A stretch of DNA of 7,475 nucleotides from Rhodoferax sp. (GTDB taxonomy: Bacteria; Pseudomonadota; Gammaproteobacteria; Burkholderiales; Burkholderiaceae). This document shows, in pieces, positions 1 through 6,527 of the stretch. The notes under the pieces were generated by a model, which saw only the letters and a program-made list of their open reading frames with translations, was not told the DNA's origin and did not search any database. Both the position numbers and the translations under genes were made by a program. Each line of letters begins with the position of its first letter. Position 1 is the first letter of the stretch. The stretch spans positions 1-7,475 of the forward strand of contig JAQGNA010000006.1 of the NCBI GenBank assembly GCA_028292075.1, given 5' to 3'.

Positions 1-300
1 CGCTGGCCAGGGTCGTGAGCAGCGCCGGCGCAGGCCGGGCCCATCATTGCAGTCCGCTGGACAGGCGTGGCGCCGATGCAGACAGGTGCAGGCTGCCGGC
101 CGGGAAAACAAGGGTCGATGCTAGACCTGAGCCGCCAGAGGCGCCCGGCCCCATCGCGAAGGCCCTGTTGGCGTCAGCGCCAAAGCCACACCGTGCTCCG
201 GGTCTGGCGTTTGGCCTGGCTCGATTCAGGGCGCTTCACATGGCGACGAACCAGGGGCGAGGGAGGTGAACGGGTCGCTGTGGCCAACCGCGTCGACGTG
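1..300. other. Gene-free GC-rich stretch at the left edge
   Basis: I find no supported gene here. The open frames in this stretch are short, give Arg/Pro/Ala-rich translations typical of random GC-rich DNA, and show no recognisable domain. A minus-strand ATG at 47-45 could begin a divergent gene leaving the window to the left, but only about 15 codons are visible and they resemble nothing. I see no tRNA-like fold or terminator. The stretch is probably intergenic, or the flank of a gene outside the window. Confidence 0.5.
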
Positions 301-321
301 TCAAATTGCAAAATTTTACCT

Positions 322-345
322 AATCCGTTCGGAAATCCGTTCAGA
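322..345. repeat. Tandem 12-bp direct repeat in the cyclase upstream region
   Basis: Two adjacent 12-bp units, AATCCGTTCGGA (322-333) and AATCCGTTCAGA (334-345), differ at one position. The first unit contains the small dyad TCCG-TT-CGGA. The repeat lies at the edge of the AT-rich island and just upstream of the candidate promoter for the diguanylate cyclase gene. Back-to-back units close to one helical turn are a common arrangement for cooperative activator or repressor binding. The repeat is seen directly; binding is inferred. Confidence 0.6.
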
Positions 346-347
346 AC

Positions 348-378
348 TCGACAGCAATGGCGTTAGAGTGCGTCTAAT
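348..378 (+). promoter_or_regulatory. Candidate sigma-70 promoter for the diguanylate cyclase gene
   Basis: TCGACA at 348-353 matches the -35 consensus at five of six positions, and TCTAAT at 373-378 matches the -10 consensus at five of six. The spacer is 19 nt, longer than the usual 17. A perfect dyad, TTAGA-N5-TCTAA (363-377), occupies the downstream part of the spacer and overlaps the -10. A 19-nt spacer with a dyad in it is characteristic of MerR-type regulated promoters, although such dyads are normally centred more evenly between the two boxes. Transcription would begin near 385, giving a leader of roughly 110 nt before the ATG at 496. The prediction is by eye and tentative. Confidence 0.3.
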
Positions 379-404
379 TTCACAGCGCAATACCGCAGGC
401 ATGA

Positions 405-416
405 CGGAAATTTCCG
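405..416. promoter_or_regulatory. Perfect 12-bp palindrome, possible operator
   Basis: CGGAAATTTCCG is a perfect palindrome about 25-35 bp downstream of the candidate -10, a position suited to repression. The half-site CGGAAAT recurs at 330-336, also followed by CCG, across the junction of the 12-bp tandem repeat. The two copies start 75 bp apart, near seven helical turns. No known regulator is recognised from the motif. Confidence 0.4.
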
Positions 417-428
417 CGACTTCTCTCT

Positions 429-484
429 CCGACCGGCCCGCTCGCCGATGCCGGCTTTTTGCCATCCTGATGCGTGCCGGTCGG
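429..484 (+). promoter_or_regulatory. Leader inverted repeat with two alternative hairpins
   Basis: CCGACCGGC (429-437) is perfectly complementary to GCCGGTCGG (476-484), a 9-bp stem whose 3' arm takes in part of the weak Shine-Dalgarno-like GGGA (483-486) of the cyclase gene. The same 5' arm can instead pair through CCGGC (433-437) with GCCGG (450-454), a short hairpin followed almost at once by five T residues (456-460), which resembles a weak terminator. Mutually exclusive folds of this sort suggest attenuation or masking of the ribosome site. Short inverted repeats are common in GC-rich DNA, so chance is a real alternative. Confidence 0.3.
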
Positions 485-495
485 GAACCCCGCGC

Positions 496-2271
496 ATGAC
501 CATCAAGCCGTTTTCGCAGTGGCGCCTCAGGCTGCAGATGGCGCTGGTCTTCAGCGGACTTGCCGTGGCGGTGACCGTGGGGCTGTCGTATGTGTGGATC
601 AGCATGCTGACACCACGGATCGAGCAGGCCGCCGCCGACGCCTTGCAGTCGGTGGCCGGCAATGCCGCGAGGGTCTTCAGCGAAGGCCTGTACGAGCGCA
701 GCCGGGAAATGGAAATGCTCGCCAGTGCCGAAGCCATGTGGGTGAACGGCCTGGAGGACGACGGCGTGCGCCAGGTGCTGGCGCTCAGCCAGTCGGCCAC
801 CCCCACCAACCGCTGGATCGGCGTGGCCGACCTGCGCGGCGTGGTCCGTTCCTCGACCAAGAACCTGCTGCTGGGCCAGAACGTGAGCGAGCGGCCGTGG
901 TACGCCGCCGGTCTCAAGGCCGCCTACGTGGGCGACGTGCATCCCGCCAAGCTCCTGGCCTCGCTGCTGCCGCCCTCTGAAACCGGCGAGCCCACCCGCT
1001 TCATCGACTTCGCCGCGCCGATCAAGATCGACGACGTGGTGGTGGGCGTGATCGCCGCGCACGGCACCTGGGACTGGACGCGTCAGGTGATCGAGTCGCT
1101 GATGCCACCGCGGGCCCGTGACGACGGCCTGGCGGTGTTCATTTTCAACCGGGGCGGCGACCTCATTTATGCGCCCGACGGCCAGACCGAGCGCTACGTG
1201 GCCGTGGGCCAGCGGCTGCCTGCGCTCGAGGGTGCGCGGCACATTGGCGCCACCCGCTCGAGCCGCGTGGCGGTGGTCCCTTGGGTCGACGGCCGCGACT
1301 ACCTGACGGCGGTGGTCCGCTTGCCGGTGCGCAACGCAGTCACCGACCTCGGCTGGCAGGTCGTGGCGAGGATGCCGGTTTCTGTGGCATTTGCCGATGT
1401 GCGCTCGGCCGTGCAGCGTGCGGCCGAGGTCGGACTGATCGCCTGCCTGCTGGCCATCGCCCTGGCCTTCGTGGCTTCGGCCCGGCTCAGCGCCCATCTT
1501 TCGGCGATCACCGTGGCGGCGGGCCGCGTCGGCGCCGGTGAGCCGGGCGCCGGCATTCCCTTGCTGAACAGCAGCGCCGATGTGCGGCAGCTCTCTCAGG
1601 CCTTGCACGGCATGACGCAGCGCCTGCTGCATGCCCGCGAAGTGACCGAACAAACGGTGCGCGAGCGCACGCGGGAGCTGGAGCTCGCCACCCAGGAACT
1701 GGCCAATCAGGCCCGCACCGATCCCATGACCGGCCTCTTGAACCGGCGCGGCTTCGAGCCGCAGTGGCAACACGGCATCGCCCTGGCGCGGCGCGGGCGG
1801 CGGCCGCTGAGCGCAGTCATGGTCGACATCGACCACTTCAAACGCGTGAACGACAGCTTCGGCCACGAGGCGGGAGATGTGGTGATCAAGCACCTCGCGG
1901 CGCTCATGGTCTCGCGCTTGCGCGTCACCGATCTGGTGGCACGGCTGGGCGGCGAGGAGTTCGTGGCGATGCTGCCCGATACCGACGCGGAGGGTGCGCG
2001 CCGCATTGCCGGCGAACTGGTGGCCGCAATGGCCGCAGGCCCGCTGGCCGAAGTGGGAACGGTGACGGTCAGCGCCGGTGTCGCGGACCTCAGCGAGGAT
2101 GTGGCAAACGGCGCTGCGCTGTTGCGGCGGGCCGATGCCGCGCTGTACCAGGCCAAGGGCCTGGGGCGGAACCGCGTGGTGGTCTGGACCGACGGCATGA
2201 CCATGGGCACCGACACTCGGCCCGGCGGCTTTGAAGAAAGGCCAGCGCCGGCCCCACCGGCTATTTCCTGA
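496..2271 (+). CDS. Membrane-bound diguanylate cyclase with Cache-like periplasmic sensor (GGEEF)
   Basis: The 591-residue protein should make cyclic di-GMP from two GTP. Order of parts: membrane helix at about 13-37; periplasmic region at about 38-308 with features of a double-Cache sensor (RPWY near 133-136, and a strand-rich stretch FAAPI...GVIAAHG at 172-190); second helix at about 311-330; HAMP-like and coiled-coil linker to about 405; GGDEF domain at about 408-565. The domain starts with TDPMTGLLNRR, carries metal- and GTP-binding Asp444/Asn452/Asp461 within DIDHFKRVND, and the signature GGEEF at 485-489. RVTD (476-479), five residues before GGEEF, is an intact product-inhibition I-site, so an active, feedback-limited enzyme is expected. 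A short Pro-rich tail follows. I chose the ATG at 496 because it places a basic N-terminus directly before the first helix; an in-frame ATG at 448 would add 16 unlikely residues. A weak GGGA (483-486) lies 9 nt upstream. The sensor's ligand cannot be told. The 3' end overlaps convergent mltB by 11 bp. Confidence 0.93.
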   Translation: MTIKPFSQWRLRLQMALVFSGLAVAVTVGLSYVWISMLTPRIEQAAADALQSVAGNAARVFSEGLYERSREMEMLASAEAMWVNGLEDDGVRQVLALSQSATPTNRWIGVADLRGVVRSSTKNLLLGQNVSERPWYAAGLKAAYVGDVHPAKLLASLLPPSETGEPTRFIDFAAPIKIDDVVVGVIAAHGTWDWTRQVIESLMPPRARDDGLAVFIFNRGGDLIYAPDGQTERYVAVGQRLPALEGARHIGATRSSRVAVVPWVDGRDYLTAVVRLPVRNAVTDLGWQVVARMPVSVAFADVRSAVQRAAEVGLIACLLAIALAFVASARLSAHLSAITVAAGRVGAGEPGAGIPLLNSSADVRQLSQALHGMTQRLLHAREVTEQTVRERTRELELATQELANQARTDPMTGLLNRRGFEPQWQHGIALARRGRRPLSAVMVDIDHFKRVNDSFGHEAGDVVIKHLAALMVSRLRVTDLVARLGGEEFVAMLPDTDAEGARRIAGELVAAMAAGPLAEVGTVTVSAGVADLSEDVANGAALLRRADAALYQAKGLGRNRVVVWTDGMTMGTDTRPGGFEERPAPAPPAIS

Positions 2272-3406
2272 CGGCCGCCGCGACTTCGGCGCCGAGCTCG
2301 ATCACCGCCATGGCGTAGTAGCTCGACCAGTTGTAGCGGGTGATGGCATAGAAGTTGTCGGTGCCGGCCACGAAGCTTGGCTCGTCGCCCCCGTTCTGCA
2401 GCTCGATCAGCGCGAGCGGTCCCTTGTGCTGGAGCGCCTCGCCTTCGAGCGCCGCCCCCTTGGCGGTGAAGCTGGCCACGCTGAAGCTGGGCAGAATGTC
2501 TGGCGCGAGCAGGCTTTCGAGGTCGGCGGTCTTGGGGTCGATGCGTACGGGGTAATGGGTGGGCAGTCCGGGCTGCCAGTTGAACGCCTTGAAATAGCTC
2601 GCCACCGAGCCAATGACGTCTGCCGGGCTGTTGAACAGGTCGACCCGGCCATCGCCGTCGAAATCGACCGCGTACTTCACCCAGCTGGTCGGCATGAACT
2701 GCGGCATTCCCATGGCCCCGGCATAGCTGCCGCGCAGGGCGAACGGGTCGATGCCGGTGCGGTTGGTATGGCTGAGGAACTGTTCGAGTTCGCCCTTGAA
2801 GTACGCGGCGCGCTCGCGGGCACGCGGGTGGCTGGCGGGGAAGTCGTAGGCCAGCGTGGCGAGCGCGTCCATCACCCGGAAGTTGCCGGTCTGCTGACCG
2901 TAGATCGTCTCCACGCCGATGATGCCAACGATGATCTCCGGCGGCACGCCGAAGGTCTTTTCGGCGCGATCGAGCGCCTCGCGGTTGTCTTGCCAGAAGC
3001 GCACGCCGGCGGCGATGCGAATCGGGTCGATGAAGCGGCTGCGGTACACGCGCCAGTTCTTCGGCGTGCCGCTGGGCGCGGGCGACATGAGGCGTGCCAC
3101 GCTGGGCAGCAGCCGGGCCTGGCCGATGGCCTGTCGCACCCATTCGCGGTCGAGATCGCGGCGGCTGGCGATGTCGTCCGCGTCGGCCATGACGTTGGCC
3201 CGGTTGGCGTACGGCACGCCGGCGGCCGGGGCGGTGGAGCCCGCGGTCTTTTTGCCGGCTTTGGCGCCGGTGCTCGCCCTGGAGGTTTCGGTGGCCGCCA
3301 TGGCAACGCGCGGCAGTGCACAGCCGGCCGCGATGGTCAGGGTTAGGGCCATGGCCGAGGCGACGGAATGGAAACGCGTTCGCGGGGAGATGTCAGTGAG
3401 GGTCAT
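2261..3406 (-). CDS. mltB: Lytic murein transglycosylase B (MltB/Slt35 family)
   Basis: This 381-residue enzyme cleaves the MurNAc-GlcNAc bond of peptidoglycan without water, leaving 1,6-anhydro-MurNAc, and acts in the periplasm. The core at about 80-378 has the family catalytic glutamate in GVETIYGQQTGNFRV (Glu166), the AMGMPQFMPTSW segment (231-242), and the calcium-binding EF-hand-like loop DFDGDGRVDL (248-257, Asp248/250/252) before the usual IGSVASYF. The N-terminus has basic residues (Arg9, Arg11) and a hydrophobic stretch (15-30). Cleavage could follow Ala-Met-Ala (35-37), or IAAGC could act as a lipobox with Cys29 lipidated, as E. coli MltB is a lipoprotein. A Lys/Thr/Ala/Ser-rich linker (about 38-64) joins it to the core. 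The ATG overlaps the TGA of the upstream transglutaminase gene as ATGA, and no Shine-Dalgarno sequence is visible before it, so translation is probably coupled. The stop lies inside the end of the convergent cyclase gene. Confidence 0.95.
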   Translation of the reverse strand: MTLTDISPRTRFHSVASAMALTLTIAAGCALPRVAMAATETSRASTGAKAGKKTAGSTAPAAGVPYANRANVMADADDIASRRDLDREWVRQAIGQARLLPSVARLMSPAPSGTPKNWRVYRSRFIDPIRIAAGVRFWQDNREALDRAEKTFGVPPEIIVGIIGVETIYGQQTGNFRVMDALATLAYDFPASHPRARERAAYFKGELEQFLSHTNRTGIDPFALRGSYAGAMGMPQFMPTSWVKYAVDFDGDGRVDLFNSPADVIGSVASYFKAFNWQPGLPTHYPVRIDPKTADLESLLAPDILPSFSVASFTAKGAALEGEALQHKGPLALIELQNGGDEPSFVAGTDNFYAITRYNWSSYYAMAVIELGAEVAAAVRK

Positions 3407-5550
3407 CGGGTGGAAGCGAATGCGGAAGAAGGAGCGGAAGCAGAAGGGGAAGCGGTGGCCGAAGCGGTCGTTGAAGCGGTCGTTGGAAGGGGCCAGGCCA
3501 ACTGCCTGAATGCACGCCTGAGTCTAGCGACTCCCGGTCGCTCACCACCACGGCTTGGTGCGGCATAGCGCTGCGCCTCCATGTCTAACAGCCATGCCTG
3601 CCACGCGCGGACATCGGCCGCGGGATCGCCGGCCTCGCCCGCGAAACGCTGTTGCAGCAGCACGGCCATCTGGCGCGGCGGCGTGGTCGGAGCGACGTCG
3701 ATCCCGGCGGCCCGAAAACGGGTTTGCGCCCGTACCAGCAAACGCAGCCAGGGGTCGTGCTGGCGGCGGTCCCACAGCGCCCAGGCGCCGCCCAGCAAGG
3801 CGACGGCGGCGATGACCGCCGCGAGCGTGCGGCTCAGGTCTTCCCAGCCGGTGACGTCCAGCCCGATGCGTTTCAGCAGGTCGAGCTGCCGCGTCTGGGT
3901 GTAGTTCAGCACCCACTGGTTCCAGCGGTTGTTGACCGCCTCCCAGGCCGCGCGCAGGTTGAGGGCCAGGTTGCGGTTGACGCTGCCGATGGCCGTGGCC
4001 AGCACGCCGGCGGGCGGTTGCAGGCGCTGCAGCGTGCCCACCCGTCCGGGCGATACTGCGCCGGTGGGGTCGACCCGCACCCAGCCCTGGCCGGCCTGCC
4101 AGACTTCGGCCCAGGCATGGGCATCGCTTTGGCGCACGGTCCAGAAGCCGTCGACCGGGTTGATGTCGCCGCCCTGGTAGCCGGTGACGATGCGTGCCGG
4201 GATGTCGAGCGCCCGCATCAGGATCACGAAGCTCGAGGCGATGTGCTCGCAAAAGCCCGCCTTGGTGTCGAACCAGAATTCGTCCGCGGTGTGCTGGCCG
4301 TAGGGGCCGGGCTCGAGCGTGTAGACGTAGCCACCAGCGCGCAGCCGCTCCAGCACGATGGCTACGAAGCCGGCGGTGTCGAGGTCGGCATGGCGCGGGT
4401 CGCGCCGCAGGTCGGCGGCCAGCTGCAGCGTGCGCGGGTTGAAGCCGGGCGGCAACTCCACATAGGTTTGCAGGCTCAACGCCTGGCGCTCGGGCCCATG
4501 GCGGAAGTCGGGGTGGCTCTCGGCCTTGTAGCGGGTGAGGTCGGTGAGCGGCCGGCTGGTCATCCACTGGAGATCGGGCGTCATGAAGACGCGGCCGGCC
4601 TGGTCGCCCGACACCTGGGGCGGGCGCGGCGCCGCGTCGAGCAGCAGCAGCCAGGGTCGGTTGTGTGGCTCCAGCGTCACCTCGTAGCGCACGGCGGGCC
4701 CGGCCACGCGCAGGTTGGCCGCACGCGGGTTTTCAAAGCCGAAGCCGGTGTACTGCGGCCGCCATTCGCGGCCGTCGAACTGCGACAGCACCGGTCCGCG
4801 GAAGTAGAGGTCGCGCTGTGCCGGCGTCTCCCCCTCGAACCGCACGCGCAAAGCGATGCCGTCGTCCAGCGCCAGGCTGGCCATGCTGCCGACCTGCATC
4901 ACGCCAGAGAGCCCGCTGCGCCCCGCCATGCCGTCGCTGGGAATGCCCCAAAGCGGCGCCATCCGCGGGAACAGCATGAACAGCACCAGCATGACGGGCG
5001 CGCCGAGCAGCGTCATCCAGCCCGCCGTGCGCGCGGCCTCGGCCAGCGGCGGCTTGCCCACCGGCATGTGGGCCATCACCAGGGCGGTCAGCAAGCCAAG
5101 CAGGGCGATCAGCATCGCGGCCGCTGTGGCAAGCGACTGCGAAAAGAAGAAGTTGGTGAGCATCGTAAAGAAGCTCAGGAAGAAGATGACGAAGGCATCG
5201 CGGCGGGCGCGAAGTTCGAGCGTCTTCAGCGCAAGCAGCACCACGATGAGCGTCACCCCCGGGTCGCGGCCGAGCAATGTGCGGTGGGTGGCCCAGGTGG
5301 CCGCCAGCGTGGCGGCCAGGAGCGCCAGCATCCACCAGCGTGAAGGCAGCGGACGCGAGCGCCAGGCCAGCCAGCCGCGCGCGGTCAGCAGGCTGGCGGC
5401 GAACAGGCTGCACCAGAGCGGCAGGTTGCCGACCTGTGGCAGCAGCACCCAGGCGATCACCAGCAGCAGGAACAGGGTGTCCCGCCCCTCGCGCGGAAGG
5501 GCGGCAAGTGCAGCCAAGGCGGCCAACTGCGACCGGCGGCGGCTCAGCAC
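3403..5550 (-). CDS. TgpA-like membrane transglutaminase (DUF3488 / transglutaminase core / DUF4129-like)
   Basis: The 715-residue inner-membrane protein opens with about six or seven helices between 24 and 196 (DUF3488 region), followed by a periplasmic stretch (about 197-575) holding the transglutaminase-like core. The papain-type triad is complete: Cys434 in AGFCEH, His478 in SDAHAWAEVW, Asp494 in RVDPTGAV. One more helix (about 574-592) precedes a cytoplasmic DUF4129-like segment (about 593-662). P. aeruginosa TgpA has this architecture and is reported essential; the natural substrate is not established. The frame stays open far upstream, but that part lies over the DUF58 gene and reads as noise. 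I place the start at GTG 5550-5548: it gives a family-like length, has GGAGG (5565-5561) 10 nt upstream, and overlaps the DUF58 stop as GTGCTGA. The stop overlaps the mltB start as ATGA. The last 26 residues are an odd Ser/Thr/Ala tail built from 4-residue units, encoded by a 12-bp repeat. Confidence 0.92.
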   Translation of the reverse strand: MLSRRRSQLAALAALAALPREGRDTLFLLLVIAWVLLPQVGNLPLWCSLFAASLLTARGWLAWRSRPLPSRWWMLALLAATLAATWATHRTLLGRDPGVTLIVVLLALKTLELRARRDAFVIFFLSFFTMLTNFFFSQSLATAAAMLIALLGLLTALVMAHMPVGKPPLAEAARTAGWMTLLGAPVMLVLFMLFPRMAPLWGIPSDGMAGRSGLSGVMQVGSMASLALDDGIALRVRFEGETPAQRDLYFRGPVLSQFDGREWRPQYTGFGFENPRAANLRVAGPAVRYEVTLEPHNRPWLLLLDAAPRPPQVSGDQAGRVFMTPDLQWMTSRPLTDLTRYKAESHPDFRHGPERQALSLQTYVELPPGFNPRTLQLAADLRRDPRHADLDTAGFVAIVLERLRAGGYVYTLEPGPYGQHTADEFWFDTKAGFCEHIASSFVILMRALDIPARIVTGYQGGDINPVDGFWTVRQSDAHAWAEVWQAGQGWVRVDPTGAVSPGRVGTLQRLQPPAGVLATAIGSVNRNLALNLRAAWEAVNNRWNQWVLNYTQTRQLDLLKRIGLDVTGWEDLSRTLAAVIAAVALLGGAWALWDRRQHDPWLRLLVRAQTRFRAAGIDVAPTTPPRQMAVLLQQRFAGEAGDPAADVRAWQAWLLDMEAQRYAAPSRGGERPGVARLRRAFRQLAWPLPTTASTTASATASPSASAPSSAFASTR
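3412..3483 (-). repeat. In-frame 12-bp tandem repeat encoding a TTAS-type tail
   Basis: On the plus strand, GAAGCGGTCGTT occurs twice in direct succession (3461-3472, 3473-3484). Related units follow toward lower coordinates: GAAGCGGTGGCC (3449-3460), GAAGCAGAAGGG (3437-3448) and GAAGAAGGAGCG (3425-3436). Read on the minus strand in the transglutaminase frame, the array gives TTAS, TTAS, ATAS, PSAS, APSS, AFAS (residues 690-713) and then Thr-Arg and the stop. Units are nearly identical at one end and decay toward the gene's 3' end, as expected for a small minisatellite growing by slippage. The unit is a multiple of three, so copy changes keep the frame. Confidence 0.75.
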
Positions 5551-6527
5551 AGGGCCAGCGCCTCCAGGCAGCGCCGTTGATGCGCCGGGCCGCTGCCGGG
5601 CGCAATGTCGCCCGAGGGCAGGCGCAGGCCGAAGTCGAGTCCGAGCGGCTCGGCCTGCAGCACCCAGGCGCAGAGCCGGGACAGCCGCTGTTCCACGCCG
5701 GCCGCGCCGGTTTGCGCGAAGTCGAGCCACAGGATGCTTTGCTGCGTCTGCGGGCTGTCGCGGCTCACCAGTTCGTCGGCCTTGGCCATCTTCTTCCAGA
5801 CCACCAGCTTCAGCGGATCGCCCCTGCGATAGGCGCGGACTCCGTCGAACTCTCCGCTGTGGGCGGTCTGGCGCATCCCGGCGCCGCCCGGTAGCGGCTC
5901 GCCATGCGGCAGCGGCGGCGGGTGCGCTTCGGGGCGCGGGTACACCATCACTTGCGCGGCGGGCCGCCAGTAGCACCAGACGCGAAACGTGCCGAGCGGG
6001 AAACGCGTTTCGGCGGTGATGGGTGGCACGCGGTGCAGTCCGCGCGTTCCGGGCGCGAACGCGACATGCACCGTGCTGCTGCCGCGGGCCGGCACATCGG
6101 TCCAGGTCCAGTGGTCGGCGCCGACCAGGGCCACGCCGATGCCGCGCCGCGCTGTCCTGCGTACGCTGCTGAGCTGCACGGTGAGCACGGCGTTGGCGCC
6201 CACATACTGGGCCTCGGGGGCCACCAGCTTCAGGTCGATGCCGCGCAGCGTCGCGTGCGCCACATGCATGCCGACGCCCGCGCATCCGGCCAGCAGAAAG
6301 GTCAGCAGGTAGCCGAGGTTGAGCTGGTAGTTGATGCTCGACACCAGCAGCACCAGCAGCGTGGCGGCCAGCATGCAGCCAGGGACGGTCGGCATGATGT
6401 ACACATTGCGCTGGGTCAGGCGCAGGGTGTCGGACAGCGGCAGCCGGCCCTGCCACCAGCGCTGGAACCAGGCGCGGGCGAGGGCGATCGGGTTCAGCAA
6501 GTGGCCAGACCCTTGGCGCCAGACCAT
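5544..6527 (-). CDS. DUF58 domain membrane protein (short proteobacterial type)
   Basis: The 327-residue protein has a basic, Trp-rich N-terminal cytoplasmic stretch (FQRWWQGRLP at 21-30), then RNVYIMP (40-46) leading into two helices at about 44-64 and 66-92. A soluble part of uncertain side follows, with the DUF58 signature EFDGVRAYRRGDPLKLVVWK at 226-245 and the continuation KADELVSRD. DUF58 is distantly related to von Willebrand A domains. Here the candidate metal site reads D269-F-A-Q-T rather than DxSxS, so metal binding is doubtful. The biochemical role is unknown; the family nearly always sits beside MoxR ATPases, as here, and is a likely partner or client. I chose the ATG at 6527 for a family-like N-terminus. 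The frame also stays open upstream, with a possible TTG at 6596 adding 23 Arg/Pro-rich residues. The ATG lies in a strong hairpin and has only a poor AGG very close upstream. The stop overlaps the transglutaminase start by 7 nt. Confidence 0.85.
   Translation of the reverse strand: MVWRQGSGHLLNPIALARAWFQRWWQGRLPLSDTLRLTQRNVYIMPTVPGCMLAATLLVLLVSSINYQLNLGYLLTFLLAGCAGVGMHVAHATLRGIDLKLVAPEAQYVGANAVLTVQLSSVRRTARRGIGVALVGADHWTWTDVPARGSSTVHVAFAPGTRGLHRVPPITAETRFPLGTFRVWCYWRPAAQVMVYPRPEAHPPPLPHGEPLPGGAGMRQTAHSGEFDGVRAYRRGDPLKLVVWKKMAKADELVSRDSPQTQQSILWLDFAQTGAAGVEQRLSRLCAWVLQAEPLGLDFGLRLPSGDIAPGSGPAHQRRCLEALALC

Noticed and set aside
1..47. Possible divergent gene start on the minus strand (ATG at 47-45) leaving the window
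   Set aside because: Only about 15 codons are visible, with no signal peptide, ribosome site or family resemblance to support it.
210..235. CCTG-GCTCGATT-CAGG resembling a tRNA T-arm
   Set aside because: The loop and invariant bases do not fit, and no acceptor, D or anticodon arms can be placed around it.
448..495. Upstream in-frame ATG for the cyclase at 448
   Set aside because: The 16 extra residues (MPAFCHPDAC...) do not fit a membrane-protein N-terminus and overlap the hairpin-rich leader. The ATG at 496 fits better.
316..1893. 525-codon minus-strand open frame opposite the diguanylate cyclase
   Set aside because: It is a His/Arg/Gly-rich antisense shadow of a clear GGEEF gene. High GC at third positions keeps the opposite frames free of stops; no domain is visible.
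1707..3143. 478-codon minus-strand frame spanning the cyclase/mltB junction
   Set aside because: It overlaps two well-supported genes in wrong frames and its composition is that of a shadow frame.
2231..3346. 371-codon plus-strand open frame opposite mltB, beginning inside the cyclase gene
   Set aside because: It is an antisense shadow. The mltB reading has the full catalytic and EF-hand motifs, while this frame has no recognisable feature.
3652..5343. 563-codon plus-strand open frame opposite the transglutaminase gene
   Set aside because: It is Gln/His/Arg/Gly-rich with no hydrophobic segments or motifs, and the opposite strand carries the catalytic triad and membrane helices.
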